This document shows, one piece after another, positions 34,432 through 42,651 of a stretch of DNA of 64,000 nucleotides (position 1 is the stretch's first letter; every line of letters starts with the position of its first letter). Location of the stretch: positions 62,001-126,000 of the forward strand of contig NZ_CSTD01000007.1 of assembly GCF_001053185.1 (NCBI RefSeq), in the 5' to 3' direction. A program made the position numbers and the translations under genes. A model generated the notes under the pieces. It worked only from the letters and a program-made list of their open reading frames with translations, was not told the origin of the DNA and searched no databases. The stretch comes from Mycobacterium bohemicum DSM 44277. GTDB taxonomy: Bacteria > Actinomycetota > Actinomycetes > Mycobacteriales > Mycobacteriaceae.

Positions 34432-35415
34432 GTGTCGCTTCCCGGCATCGGTCCGCTTCCGCTGTACGGGTTTCAGCGCCCGGGCATGCTGCTGTTTTTG
34501 GTCGTGCCGGTCGTGCTGCTGGGTTGCTACGTGCTGGTGCAGGCCGGCCGGCGGCGGCGGCTGCGCCGGTACACCGAGGAGCGGGTGCCGCAATCGTGGT
34601 GGCGGCACCTCCCGCTCGCGGTAGCCCTGCTCAGCCTGGTCCTGCTGACCGTCGCGCTGGCCACGCCCACCCACGACATGCGCATCCCGCGCAACCGCGC
34701 GGTGATCATGCTGGTGATCGACATGTCCCAGTCGATGCGCGCCACCGACGTCGAGCCCAATCGGCTCAAGGCGGCCGAGCAGGCGGCGAGTCAGTTCGCC
34801 GGCCAGCTGACCCCGGGCGTCAACCTGGGCCTCGTCGGTTTCGCCGGAACGCCGTACCTGCTGGTGCCGCCGACGCCGCAGCACCAGGCCACGCTGGAGG
34901 CGCTGAAAAAGCTGGACTTCGCCGACAGCACGGCGACCGGCGAGGCCATCTTCACCGCCCTGCACGCGATCGGAGCCACGGCGATCGCCGGGGGCGACAA
35001 CCCGCCTCCGGCGCGCATCGTGCTGCTCTCCGACGGCCGGGAGAACAAGCCCACGGATCCCAGCGATCCGCACGACGGCGCCTACACCGCGGCGCGCCTG
35101 GCCAAGGACCAGGGGGTGCCCATCTCCACGATCTCGTTCGGTACCCAGAACGGCGAGATCGAGATGAACGGGCAGCGGGTCGCCGTCCCGGTGTCGGCCG
35201 ACCAGATGAAGATGATCGCCAAGTTGTCCGGTGGGCAGTCCTACACCGCCTCCAACATCAAAGAGCTCGAGAAGGACTACGACGCCATCGAGAGCGAGAT
35301 CGGCTACCGCATCGTGGCGGGCCCGGGAAGTTCGGGGTGGCTGCGCCTGGCGGTCATCACCGCCCTGATCGCCACGGGGCTGGCGCTATTGATCAACCGG
35401 CGCCTGCCCGTCTGA
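34432..35415 (+). CDS. VWA-domain membrane protein, copy 1
   Basis: A 327-residue BatA/Rv1481-like protein. Two N-terminal membrane segments (LLFLVVPVVLLGCYVLVQA and a second near LPLAVALLSLVLLTVALA), a von Willebrand A domain with the metal-site motif LVIDMSQSM and LLSDGREN, and one C-terminal membrane segment (LAVITALIATGLALLI). The domain would face outside and bind a divalent cation. The GTG at 34432 is preferred over 34423 because AGGGGAAGG is eight bases before it and the N-terminus then aligns with copy 2. It is convergent with its paralogue. Confidence 0.85.
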   Translation: MSLPGIGPLPLYGFQRPGMLLFLVVPVVLLGCYVLVQAGRRRRLRRYTEERVPQSWWRHLPLAVALLSLVLLTVALATPTHDMRIPRNRAVIMLVIDMSQSMRATDVEPNRLKAAEQAASQFAGQLTPGVNLGLVGFAGTPYLLVPPTPQHQATLEALKKLDFADSTATGEAIFTALHAIGATAIAGGDNPPPARIVLLSDGRENKPTDPSDPHDGAYTAARLAKDQGVPISTISFGTQNGEIEMNGQRVAVPVSADQMKMIAKLSGGQSYTASNIKELEKDYDAIESEIGYRIVAGPGSSGWLRLAVITALIATGLALLINRRLPV

Positions 35416-35419
35416 TCGC

Positions 35420-36427
35420 TCAGGAGGGCAGCCTGCGGTTCAGGAGCAGGCCCGCCAGGATCGCACCGGCCATGACCACCGCACCGAGCAGCATCCACGC
35501 GAGGCTGGCGTCACCCTTGACGGTCTCGTAGCCGATCTGGTGCTGCAGGGTCGTGTACACCTGCTTGAGCGATTCCAGGCTGTCGGCGTGGAACGCCTGG
35601 CCGTCGGTGATCTCGCAGATCTTCTGCAGCGTCTGGTCGTCCACCGGAACCGGGATGGTCGCGCCCTCGAAGTCCACGGTGCCGTACGGCGTGCCGAACG
35701 AGATCGTCGATATCTGCACGCCCTCGGCCTTGGCGGCGCGGGCCGCGGTGAACGCGCCCTGCGGCGCGTTGGGGTCCAGCGGAACGTTCTCGGCGCCGTC
35801 GGACTCCAGCACGATGCGCGCCGGCGGCGGACCGTCGCCGCCGCCCATCACCGAGCCCACCGTCGCGATCGCCTGCAACGCCGTGAACAGGCCCTCGCCC
35901 GTCGCGGTTTTCGGGGCCGGCTGCAGGCCGTCGATCGCCTTCTTGACGGCCTCGCGGTTGGTCGTCGGCGGGACGAGCAGCGTGGCGTTGGCCGCGAACT
36001 CCACCAGGCCCAGGTTGATCGCCGGCGTCAGCTCGTCGGCGAATTGCTTGCCGGCCTCCTGCGCCGCGGCCAGCCGGGTGGGCGGGACGTCCGTGGAGGC
36101 CATCGACTCCGAGACGTCGATCACCAGCATCACGACCGCGCGGTTCAGCGGGATGCGCACGTCCGACGTCGGACCCGCCATCGCGGTGGTCAGCAACACC
36201 AGCGAGACGGCGAGCAGGACCGTCGGCAGGTGCCGCCAGCGGCTGGCGCGGGGCGGGGCGACGCGCTCCAGCACCTCCATGTTGGCGAACCGCAGCACCC
36301 GGCGGCGGCGGGCGAACTGCTGCGCGACGTAGATGCCCAGCACCAGCAGCACGGCCAGCAGGAACAGGAAGAACCAGGCGTGCTGGAAGCCCGTCAGCGA
36401 CACCGGTCCCAGCAGAGGCAGCCTCAT
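35420..36427 (-). CDS. VWA-domain membrane protein, copy 2
   Basis: A 335-residue paralogue of the gene at 34432 with the same layout: N-terminal membrane segments (WFFLFLLAVLLVLGIYVA and TVLLAVSLVLLTTAMA), the MIDAS motif LVIDVSESMAS, VLESDGAEN, and a C-terminal membrane segment (LLGAVVMAGAILAGLLL). Related proteins in M. tuberculosis (Rv1481) sit in a MoxR ATPase operon, but no MoxR gene is adjacent here. Stop codons of the two copies are only 4 bp apart, tail to tail. Confidence 0.85.
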   Translation of the reverse strand: MRLPLLGPVSLTGFQHAWFFLFLLAVLLVLGIYVAQQFARRRRVLRFANMEVLERVAPPRASRWRHLPTVLLAVSLVLLTTAMAGPTSDVRIPLNRAVVMLVIDVSESMASTDVPPTRLAAAQEAGKQFADELTPAINLGLVEFAANATLLVPPTTNREAVKKAIDGLQPAPKTATGEGLFTALQAIATVGSVMGGGDGPPPARIVLESDGAENVPLDPNAPQGAFTAARAAKAEGVQISTISFGTPYGTVDFEGATIPVPVDDQTLQKICEITDGQAFHADSLESLKQVYTTLQHQIGYETVKGDASLAWMLLGAVVMAGAILAGLLLNRRLPS

Positions 36428-36472
36428 GTCCAGCCACCTTATTCGCCTTCTTCGCCGGCGGGGTGTTCCGCC

Positions 36473-37522
36473 TCAGCCCGCCACGAGATCGCGGCGCTGG
36501 GTGAACTTGATGTCCAGGCTGCGAAGGTAGGTTTGCAGGCCGGCGTCCTGAATGGGGATCAGGTGCGCGGGGTGCTCGGTCTCGTTGTAGTGCGCGTGCC
36601 AGATGCCCGGGGGCGTGGTGAACGCGCAGCCGGCCCGCCAGTCGACCCGGATCGGGTCGGCGATGTCACCGCGCTCGTCGAGGCGGGTGCCCAGCAGGGT
36701 GTAGCAGCCGTGTTCCGGGGCGTCGAGGATCAGGTCGAGGGCGACCGACTGGTGCCGGTGCGGACGCTGCACCTGGTTGGGCGGCAGCACGCCGAACATC
36801 GCCCACAGCACGTGCGTGATGGTCAGGGTCTGCTCCTGTTCGGCGTTGGCCAGCAGCACGCTGACCCGGCTCTTCTCGTTGGCGCCAGGCCGGGAGGCGA
36901 TCTCCTCGAGCTTGGCGACCGCGTCCGAACGGCAGAACTTCGTCGCGCGAAACCGCGGCTGGGTCGCCTCGGCGCCGAGGTAGCGCAGCAACGGCTCGTC
37001 GTGCACCCAGTACATGGCGGTGTCGGTCGCGCCGTAGAACACCGCACGGGTGCCGGCGGGCAGCGTCAGGAAGTCGCCCTTCTCCCACGTCACCAGCTGG
37101 CCGTTGACGGCCGCGAAGCCCCGCCCGAACAGGACGTAGTACAGCTGCGAGGTGGCGTTCGGGCTGGTGGCGACCTGCCCGCCGGGGCGGATGCGCACGA
37201 AGTTGGCCAGCAACGCCGGGCTGGTCGCCGCGCCGGTCGTGATGCCCAGCTCGCCGGACAGGTCGAGCGGGATGACGCCGGTCCCCTCGTGCAGGTAGAC
37301 GTCGGGGTCGAACCGGGTGATCGGCACGCGCGGGACGTGCCCGGAGCCGATCGGGTTGGCGGCCTTGGAGTACTCGAAGTACTCGGCGTCGTCGGCCCAG
37401 TCCTCGAACCGGCCCTCGAAGCCGTACTCGGCGACGTTGATCATCGGGGCGGGAATGGTCGGGTCCAGATTGGGAACCACGGATTGATCGGTTCCCGCGG
37501 TGTGCATGGGTGAGCCGCTCAT
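36473..37522 (-). CDS. cupin-domain protein, possibly a dioxygenase
   Basis: A 349-residue bicupin. A first cupin spans about residues 105-180 (RIRPGGQVATSPNATSQLYY, then GRGFAAVNGQLVTWEKGD) and a second about 245-330 (QVQRPHRHQSVALDLIL, then GCAFTTPPGIWHAHYNE). His ligands are clear only in the second (RPHRHQS and WHAHYN). The arrangement resembles gentisate-1,2-dioxygenase-like proteins, but the substrate is unknown. AAGGAG precedes the ATG. It is divergent from a GntR regulator, its likely controller. Confidence 0.75.
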   Translation of the reverse strand: MSGSPMHTAGTDQSVVPNLDPTIPAPMINVAEYGFEGRFEDWADDAEYFEYSKAANPIGSGHVPRVPITRFDPDVYLHEGTGVIPLDLSGELGITTGAATSPALLANFVRIRPGGQVATSPNATSQLYYVLFGRGFAAVNGQLVTWEKGDFLTLPAGTRAVFYGATDTAMYWVHDEPLLRYLGAEATQPRFRATKFCRSDAVAKLEEIASRPGANEKSRVSVLLANAEQEQTLTITHVLWAMFGVLPPNQVQRPHRHQSVALDLILDAPEHGCYTLLGTRLDERGDIADPIRVDWRAGCAFTTPPGIWHAHYNETEHPAHLIPIQDAGLQTYLRSLDIKFTQRRDLVAG

Positions 37523-37616
37523 GGAAGCTCCTTCGGCAGGGCGTGCGTCTTACATCTCTAACGTATCTTTCTTGTATCTCAGCGTCAACCGAACCCCTCG
37601 GCCGCTCCGGCCGGTG

Positions 37617-37622
37617 TACGGT
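37617..37622 (+). promoter_or_regulatory. probable -10 element of the GntR-family regulator gene
   Basis: TACGGT is followed by eight bases and an in-frame GTG at 37631. Transcription from here would place the AAGGAGG (37657-37663) and the GTG at 37670 inside a 40-base leader, so the gene may have both a leaderless and a Shine-Dalgarno start. Confidence 0.4.
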
Positions 37623-37669
37623 CGTTCGGCGTGTCGTTGGGATACGACTCAGCTACAAGGAGGCGATCG

Positions 37670-38347
37670 GTGGCTTCGGCAAAGGACCGTGCGCTGGAGT
37701 TCGTCAAGACCCAGGTCCTGACCGGCGCCTTCCCGGGCGGCGAGCTGATCAGCGAGGGCGACGTGGCCACCGCGCTGGGGATGTCGCGTACGCCGGTGCG
37801 CGAGGCGTTCCTGCGGCTGGAGGCCGAGGGCCTGCTGCGGCTGTACCCCCAGCGCGGGGCGCTCGTCGTGCCGGTGTCGCCCGACGAGGTGCGGGAGGTG
37901 ATCGAGGCCCGCTGGGTGTTGGAGCAGTTCGCGGCGGCCAAGGTGGTCGAGCGCGGACCGGCCGCCTGCGCCGCCGTGTTCGAGCGACTGGCCGGCGAAC
38001 TGGCCCGGCAGCGCGACGCGGTGGAGGCGGCGGACTGGGTCCGGTTCCTGGAGGCCGACCGCGCCTTTCACGCGGTCACGCTCGAGGAGTCGGGCAACGC
38101 CATCCTGCGCGGTTTCTATTCGTCGCTGCGGGACCGGCAGATGCGGATGATCGGCGAGTCGGCGCTGCGCGATCCCGGCCGGACGGCCGGGATCATGGAC
38201 GAGCACCGTGGCATCGCCGAGGCGTTGCGCGACGGGGACCTCGCGCGGGCCCGGGAGGCCGTGCGGGCACACCTCGCCAGCACGGTGCGGGCCATGGGCG
38301 TGGCGGGCGACCAGTTGTCGGTGATCGGCGGCGCGGCGCACGGGTGA
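37670..38347 (+). CDS. GntR-family transcriptional regulator (FadR/FCD type)
   Basis: A 225-residue regulator. The N-terminal winged helix reads LISEGDVATALGMSRTPVRE then AFLRLEAEGLLRLYPQRGAL. The C-terminal FCD ligand domain has ARWVLEQFAA and the metal-site type His/Asp residues in EADRAFHAVTLEE and MDEHRGIAEAL. The GTG at 37670 is chosen because AAGGAGG lies six bases upstream; an in-frame GTG at 37631 could also be used. It is divergent from the cupin gene and probably senses an organic acid linked to it. An inverted pair CTTGTA / TACAAG flanks the shared upstream region. Confidence 0.87.
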   Translation: MASAKDRALEFVKTQVLTGAFPGGELISEGDVATALGMSRTPVREAFLRLEAEGLLRLYPQRGALVVPVSPDEVREVIEARWVLEQFAAAKVVERGPAACAAVFERLAGELARQRDAVEAADWVRFLEADRAFHAVTLEESGNAILRGFYSSLRDRQMRMIGESALRDPGRTAGIMDEHRGIAEALRDGDLARAREAVRAHLASTVRAMGVAGDQLSVIGGAAHG

Positions 38348-38436
38348 GAACGTGGACGGGGTTACGAAGCCATCGGATTGGGGAACCCCTGTCGAAGATG
38401 GCGCCTACCCCGGGCGCCGCTACGACAGGAGCTGAA

Positions 38437-38721
38437 ATGATCGGATCGATAATCCTCGCCATCGTGGTGGGCGCGATCATCGGTTTGGTGGCGCGTCTCG
38501 TGATGCCGGGTAAGCAGAACATCGGCATGATCATGACCATCGCGTGCGGCGCCGTGGGCGGCCTGCTGGGCTCGGTGATCGCCAGCCAATTCGGATACCA
38601 CAACGCCAACGGCGGCATCGCCTGGATTCCGTTCTTCATCGGAGTCGTCTGCGCGATCGTCCTCATCGCGGTCTACGAGGCCGTGACCGGTCGCGGTAGC
38701 CGCACGAAGCTGCCCCGCTAG
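38437..38721 (+). CDS. GlsB/YeaQ/YmgE-family small membrane protein
   Basis: A 94-residue protein with three membrane segments (IGSIILAIVVGAIIGLVARL, MTIACGAVGGLLGSVIA, FFIGVVCAIVLIAVYEAV), the transglycosylase-associated-protein family linked to stress responses. AGGAG lies five to six bases before the ATG at 38437. Function is unknown. It stands alone and is followed by a strong hairpin terminator. Confidence 0.9.
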   Translation: MIGSIILAIVVGAIIGLVARLVMPGKQNIGMIMTIACGAVGGLLGSVIASQFGYHNANGGIAWIPFFIGVVCAIVLIAVYEAVTGRGSRTKLPR

Positions 38722-38737
38722 ACATATTCGGCCGATC

Positions 38738-38769
38738 GCCGCTCGCCCGGTCCCCGGGCGGGCGGCTTT
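38738..38769 (+). terminator. hairpin terminator between convergent genes
   Basis: GCCGCTCGCCCGG (38738-38750) pairs with CCGGGCGGGCGGC (38754-38766) across a 3-base loop, with one G-U pair, and is followed by TTT. It lies between the GlsB gene and add, which converge, so it may serve both. Confidence 0.65.
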
Positions 38770-38787
38770 CGGGCGTGAAGGGGCCCG

Positions 38788-39891
38788 CTAGCCGCTGATG
38801 AGCACGGCGTACCGCGGCTTGATCACCTCGTCGATGATCGCCAGCCGCTGGTCGAACGGGATGAATGCGGACTTCATCGCGTTGATCGTGAACCGCTCCA
38901 GGTCGCTCCACCCGTAGCCGAAAGCCTCGGCCAAACGCGACATCTCCAGGCTCATCGAGGTGTCGCTCATGAGCCGGTTGTCGGTGTTGACGGTGACCCG
39001 GAACCGCGTGCGGGCCAGCAGGTCGAACGGGTGGTCGGCGATGCTCTTGACCGCGCCGGTCTGCACGTTCGAGCTGGGGCACAGCTCGAGCGGAATTCGC
39101 TTGTCCCGCAATATGGATGCCAGCCGGCCCAGCCGCACGCTCCCGGCTCCGGCGCCGTCGTCGAGCAACGCGATGTCGTCGACGATGCGCACCCCGTGAC
39201 CCAGCCGGTCGGCGCCGCAGAACGCGATCGCCTCGTGGATCGACGGCAGCCCGAACGCCTCGCCCGCGTGAATCGTGAAGCGCGCGTTGTTGTCCCGCAT
39301 GTACTCGAACGCGTCCAGGTGCCGCGTCGGCGGGTTCCCGGCCTCGGCGCCGGCGATGTCGAAGCCGACCACGCCCTTGTCGCGCCACCGGACGGCCAGC
39401 TCGGCGATCTCGCGCGACACCGCGGCGTGGCGCATGGCGGTCACCAGCAGCCGCACCACGATGGGGCGCCCCGCCGCGGCGCAGGCCTTCTCGCCGTCGG
39501 CGAAGCCGGCCAGCACGGCGTCGACGATCTCGTCGAAGGTCAGCCTGCGGTCGATGTGCAGCTCGGGAGCGAACCGGATCTCGGCGTACACCACCGAGTC
39601 GGCGGCCAAATCCTCCACGCACTCGTAGGCCACGCGGTGCAGCGAGTCGGCGGTCTGCATCACCGCGACGGTGTGCGAGAACGGCTCCAGGTAGCGCTCC
39701 AGCGATCCGCTGTGCGACCGGGTGCGAAACCACGTCGCGAGCTCGTCGGCCTCGGTGGCGGGCAGCTCGTCGTAGCCGATCTCCCCGGCGATGTCGATGA
39801 CGGTCGACGGCCGCAGTCCGCCGTCGAGGTGATCGTGCAGCAGGGCCTTGGGCGCCCGGGTGATCTGCTCGAAGTCCAGCGGTCTTGTCAC
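38788..39891 (-). CDS. add: adenosine deaminase
   Basis: A 367-residue enzyme converting adenosine to inosine. Zinc and catalytic blocks are LHDHLDGGLRP near residue 20, IHAGEAFGLPS near residue 208, ADRLGHGVRI and VNTDNRLMSDTS near residue 290. The GTG start overlaps the deoA stop in a GTGA, so the two are coupled. With deoA and cdd it forms a nucleoside salvage operon (Rv3313c-Rv3315c order). Confidence 0.95.
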   Translation of the reverse strand: MTRPLDFEQITRAPKALLHDHLDGGLRPSTVIDIAGEIGYDELPATEADELATWFRTRSHSGSLERYLEPFSHTVAVMQTADSLHRVAYECVEDLAADSVVYAEIRFAPELHIDRRLTFDEIVDAVLAGFADGEKACAAAGRPIVVRLLVTAMRHAAVSREIAELAVRWRDKGVVGFDIAGAEAGNPPTRHLDAFEYMRDNNARFTIHAGEAFGLPSIHEAIAFCGADRLGHGVRIVDDIALLDDGAGAGSVRLGRLASILRDKRIPLELCPSSNVQTGAVKSIADHPFDLLARTRFRVTVNTDNRLMSDTSMSLEMSRLAEAFGYGWSDLERFTINAMKSAFIPFDQRLAIIDEVIKPRYAVLISG

Positions 39892-41207
39892 GTCACGATC
39901 CGATCGATGATGAGCGGCCGGGCGGCCGCCTCCGATACCGGGTCCGCCCCCGAAACCAGGTCCGCCCCCGAAACCAGGGATGTGGGTCCGACGCGGTAGC
40001 CGCCGTCCAGCTCGGCCAGGGCGGCCCCGAAGCGCTCCGGGGTGTCGGTGTAGAGGGTGAACAGCGGCTCGCCGGGGGCCACGGGTTGCCCCGGGCGGCG
40101 GTGGATCCGGATGCCGGCGCCCGCCTGCACGGCGACTCTTCCCGCGCCCAGCCGCCAGGCCGCCAGCCCCACCGCCATTGCGTCGATATCGCCCATTGTG
40201 CCGCCCCGCTCGGCGGTCACGACTTCGGAGTGCGCGCCGATCGGCAACGGCACCGACAGGTCACCGCCCTGCGCCGCGACCAGGCGGCGAAACCGGTCCA
40301 TCGCGGTGCCGTCGCGCAGCGTCTCGGCGGGGTCGCGGTCGCCGATGCCGGCCAGCTCGAGCATCTCGGTGGCCAGCCGCAGCGTCAGCTCCACCACGTC
40401 CGGCGGGCCGCCACCCGCCAGCACCTCGAGGGCCTCGGCCACCTCGAGGGCGTTGCCGACGGTCGCCCCCAGTGGGCGGTTCATGTCCGTCAGGAACGCG
40501 TGGGTGGGCACCCCGTGCGCCGCCCCCAGCTCGACCATGGTGTGCGCCAGCTCCCGGCACTGCTGCTCGGAGGCCAGCAACGCCCCGGAACCGACCTTGA
40601 CGTCGAGCACCAGCGCGCCCGCCCCCTCGGCCAGCTTCTTGCTCATCACCGAGCTGGCGATCAGCGGCAGCGACTCCACCGTGGCGGTCACGTCGCGCAG
40701 CGCGTACAGCTTGGCGTCCGCCGGGGCCAGCTCGCCGGCGGCGAAGATGGCCGCGCCGACGTCGCGGAGTTGCTCGCGCATGCGCGCGGCGGGCAGTTCG
40801 GCGCTGAACCCGGCGATGGACTCCAGCTTGTCCAGCGTGCCCCCGGTGTGCCCGAGGCCGCGCCCGGCCGCCTGCGGCACCGCCGCGCCGCAGGCGGCGA
40901 CGACGGGAACCAGCGGCAGGGTGATCTTGTCCCCCACCCCGCCGGTGGAGTGCTTGTCCACGGTCGGCAGGCCGAGGTCGCTGAAATCCATGCGCCGCCC
41001 CGAGGCGATCATGGCCGCGGTCCACCTGGCGATCTCGGCGCGGTCCATCCCGCGAAACACGATCGCCATCGCCAGGGCCGCCATCTGCTCCTCGGCGACC
41101 CGGCCGTCGGTGTAGGCCGCGATGATCCAGTCGATGGCGGCGTCGGAAAGCCGGCCGCCGTCGCGCTTGGTCCTGATGATCGTGGGCGCGTCGAACGAGG
41201 CGTTCAT
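39888..41207 (-). CDS. deoA: thymidine phosphorylase
   Basis: A 439-residue pyrimidine nucleoside phosphorylase that releases thymine and deoxyribose-1-phosphate. The phosphate site KHSTGGVGDKITLPLVPVVA is near residue 80, and LVLDVKVGSGALL near residue 190 is diagnostic. The ATG at 41207 overlaps the cdd stop. It appears about 12 residues longer than remembered M. tuberculosis DeoA; the extra length is a duplicated Ser-Gly-Ala-Asp motif near the C-terminus encoded by a tandem 18-bp repeat. Confidence 0.94.
   Translation of the reverse strand: MNASFDAPTIIRTKRDGGRLSDAAIDWIIAAYTDGRVAEEQMAALAMAIVFRGMDRAEIARWTAAMIASGRRMDFSDLGLPTVDKHSTGGVGDKITLPLVPVVAACGAAVPQAAGRGLGHTGGTLDKLESIAGFSAELPAARMREQLRDVGAAIFAAGELAPADAKLYALRDVTATVESLPLIASSVMSKKLAEGAGALVLDVKVGSGALLASEQQCRELAHTMVELGAAHGVPTHAFLTDMNRPLGATVGNALEVAEALEVLAGGGPPDVVELTLRLATEMLELAGIGDRDPAETLRDGTAMDRFRRLVAAQGGDLSVPLPIGAHSEVVTAERGGTMGDIDAMAVGLAAWRLGAGRVAVQAGAGIRIHRRPGQPVAPGEPLFTLYTDTPERFGAALAELDGGYRVGPTSLVSGADLVSGADPVSEAAARPLIIDRIVT
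39941..39976. repeat. 18-bp tandem repeat inside deoA
   Basis: Two exact copies of an 18-bp unit (39941-39958 and 39959-39976; GGTCCGCCCCCGAAACCA on the plus strand). They encode a repeated six-residue block (LVSGAD type) near the DeoA C-terminus. Being a multiple of three it keeps the frame. Confidence 0.85.
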
Positions 41208-41599
41208 GCCCGGGCGAGGTCTTCGGGGCCGAAGGCGTCGGGCAGCAACGCGTCGAGGCGGCGCGGTCCGGCCGGGTGGTCGACGAGCAGGCCGGGGCCG
41301 CCGTGTTCGAGCAGCACCTGGCGGCATCGCCCGCAGGGCATCAGCGCCGACCCCCGCCCGTCGACGCACGCCAGGGCGACCAGGCGCCCGCCGCCGGTCG
41401 CGTGCAGGGCGCACACCACCCCGCATTCTGCACACAGACCAAGGCCATATGAGACGTTCTCCACATTGCATCCGGTGACCACCCGGCCGTCGTCGACGAG
41501 CGCGGCCGCCCCCACCGGGAACCCGGAATAGGGCGCGTAGGCGCCCGACGCGGCGCCGATCGCCTTGTCCCGCAACATATCCCAGTCGATGTTCGGCAT
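41204..41599 (-). CDS. cdd: cytidine deaminase
   Basis: A 131-residue homotetrameric-type cytidine deaminase. Zinc and catalytic residues are in GLCAECGVVCAL (Cys-Ala-Glu) and ALMPCGRCRQVL (two Cys). The N-terminal YAPYSGFPVGAA is conserved. ATG 41599 is chosen over a TTG two codons earlier. TAGGGT about 50 bases upstream on the minus strand may be the operon promoter. First gene of cdd-deoA-add. Confidence 0.94.
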   Translation of the reverse strand: MPNIDWDMLRDKAIGAASGAYAPYSGFPVGAAALVDDGRVVTGCNVENVSYGLGLCAECGVVCALHATGGGRLVALACVDGRGSALMPCGRCRQVLLEHGGPGLLVDHPAGPRRLDALLPDAFGPEDLARA

Positions 41600-41749
41600 G
41601 CGCAACCCCGCTGATCCGATGGGCCTTGGTGGTCCTCTCAGAACGTCACCCTAGCCCCGGCGCGCGGCGCGCTCAGCCGCCTGGCCGGCACTTCGATCCG
41701 GGCGGCCGGGTTAGGCTGGACTGCCCGGCTCGGGTGGCCGGCGAAGGCG

Positions 41750-42181
41750 GTGAGAACAGGGTTGAGTACGCAGGCGACAACCTCGCACGCGCCGTCGCGC
41801 AGGCGGCGCCCGCCCCGCACCCTGTACCGGGGCGACCCCGCGATGTGGTCCTGGGTCCTGCACCGCATCAGCGGCGCGACGATCTTCTTCTTCCTGTTCG
41901 TGCACGTGCTCGACGCCGCGATGCTGCGGGTGAGCCCGCAGACGTACGACGCGGTCATCCACGACTACCAGACCCCGGTCGTCGGCCTGATGGAATTCGG
42001 ACTGGTCGCCGCCGTGGGATTCCACGCGCTCAACGGGATCCGGGTGATCCTCATCGACTTCTGGTCGCAGGGGCCGCGCTACCAACGGCCGATGCTGTGG
42101 ATCGTCGCCGTCGTCTACGCGCTGCTGCTGGTCCCGGCCGGCGTGGTGCTGGGCATCCACCTGCTGGACCACTTCCGATGA
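41750..42181 (+). CDS. sdhC: succinate dehydrogenase cytochrome b556 subunit
   Basis: A 143-residue membrane subunit with three hydrophobic segments. SWVLHRISGATIFFFLFVHV and FGLVAAVGFHALNGIRVIL hold the His residues for haem and quinone binding. A basic N-terminal tail of about 30 residues precedes the conserved MWSWVLHRISG. Start could be GTG 41750 or TTG 41762 (LSTQATTSH), the latter preceded by GGTGAG. It heads sdhCDAB and overlaps sdhD in an ATGA. Confidence 0.92.
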   Translation: MRTGLSTQATTSHAPSRRRRPPRTLYRGDPAMWSWVLHRISGATIFFFLFVHVLDAAMLRVSPQTYDAVIHDYQTPVVGLMEFGLVAAVGFHALNGIRVILIDFWSQGPRYQRPMLWIVAVVYALLLVPAGVVLGIHLLDHFR

Positions 42182-42648
42182 GCGGCCCCGACCTGCAGCT
42201 GGGACGGGGCGAGGTCGCGCCCGTGCGCCAGCGCAGCCACGACCGCCCCGCCGGCCTGGACAATCCACGCTCGCCGCGGCGGCGCTCCGGCATCCCCAAC
42301 TTCGAGAAGTTCGCCTGGCTGTTCATGCGGTTCTCCGGCGTGGTGCTCGTCGTCCTGGCGCTCGGGCACCTGTTCATCACGCTGATGTGGGACGACGGGG
42401 TCTACCGCATCGACTTCAACTTCGTGGCGCAGCGCTGGGGTTCGCCGTTCTGGCAGACCTGGGACCTGCTCCTGCTGTGGCTGGCTCAGCTGCACGGCGG
42501 CAACGGCATGCGCATCATCATCGACGACTACAGCCGCAAGGACAGCACCCGCTTCTGGCTGAACTCGCTGCTGGCGGTGTCGATGCTGTTCACCCTGACG
42601 CTGGGCACCTACGTGATCATGACCTTCGACCCGAACATCGGGAGCTGA
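42178..42648 (+). CDS. sdhD: succinate dehydrogenase membrane anchor subunit
   Basis: A 156-residue subunit with a hydrophilic N-terminus of about 45 residues and three membrane segments (FMRFSGVVLVVLALGHLFIT, WDLLLLWLAQLHGGNG, LLAVSMLFTLTLGTYVIM). His residues in GHLFIT and QLHGGNG fit haem/quinone binding. It is coupled to sdhC and ends three bases before sdhA. Confidence 0.92.
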   Translation: MSGPDLQLGRGEVAPVRQRSHDRPAGLDNPRSPRRRSGIPNFEKFAWLFMRFSGVVLVVLALGHLFITLMWDDGVYRIDFNFVAQRWGSPFWQTWDLLLLWLAQLHGGNGMRIIIDDYSRKDSTRFWLNSLLAVSMLFTLTLGTYVIMTFDPNIGS

Positions 42649-42651
42649 CCC

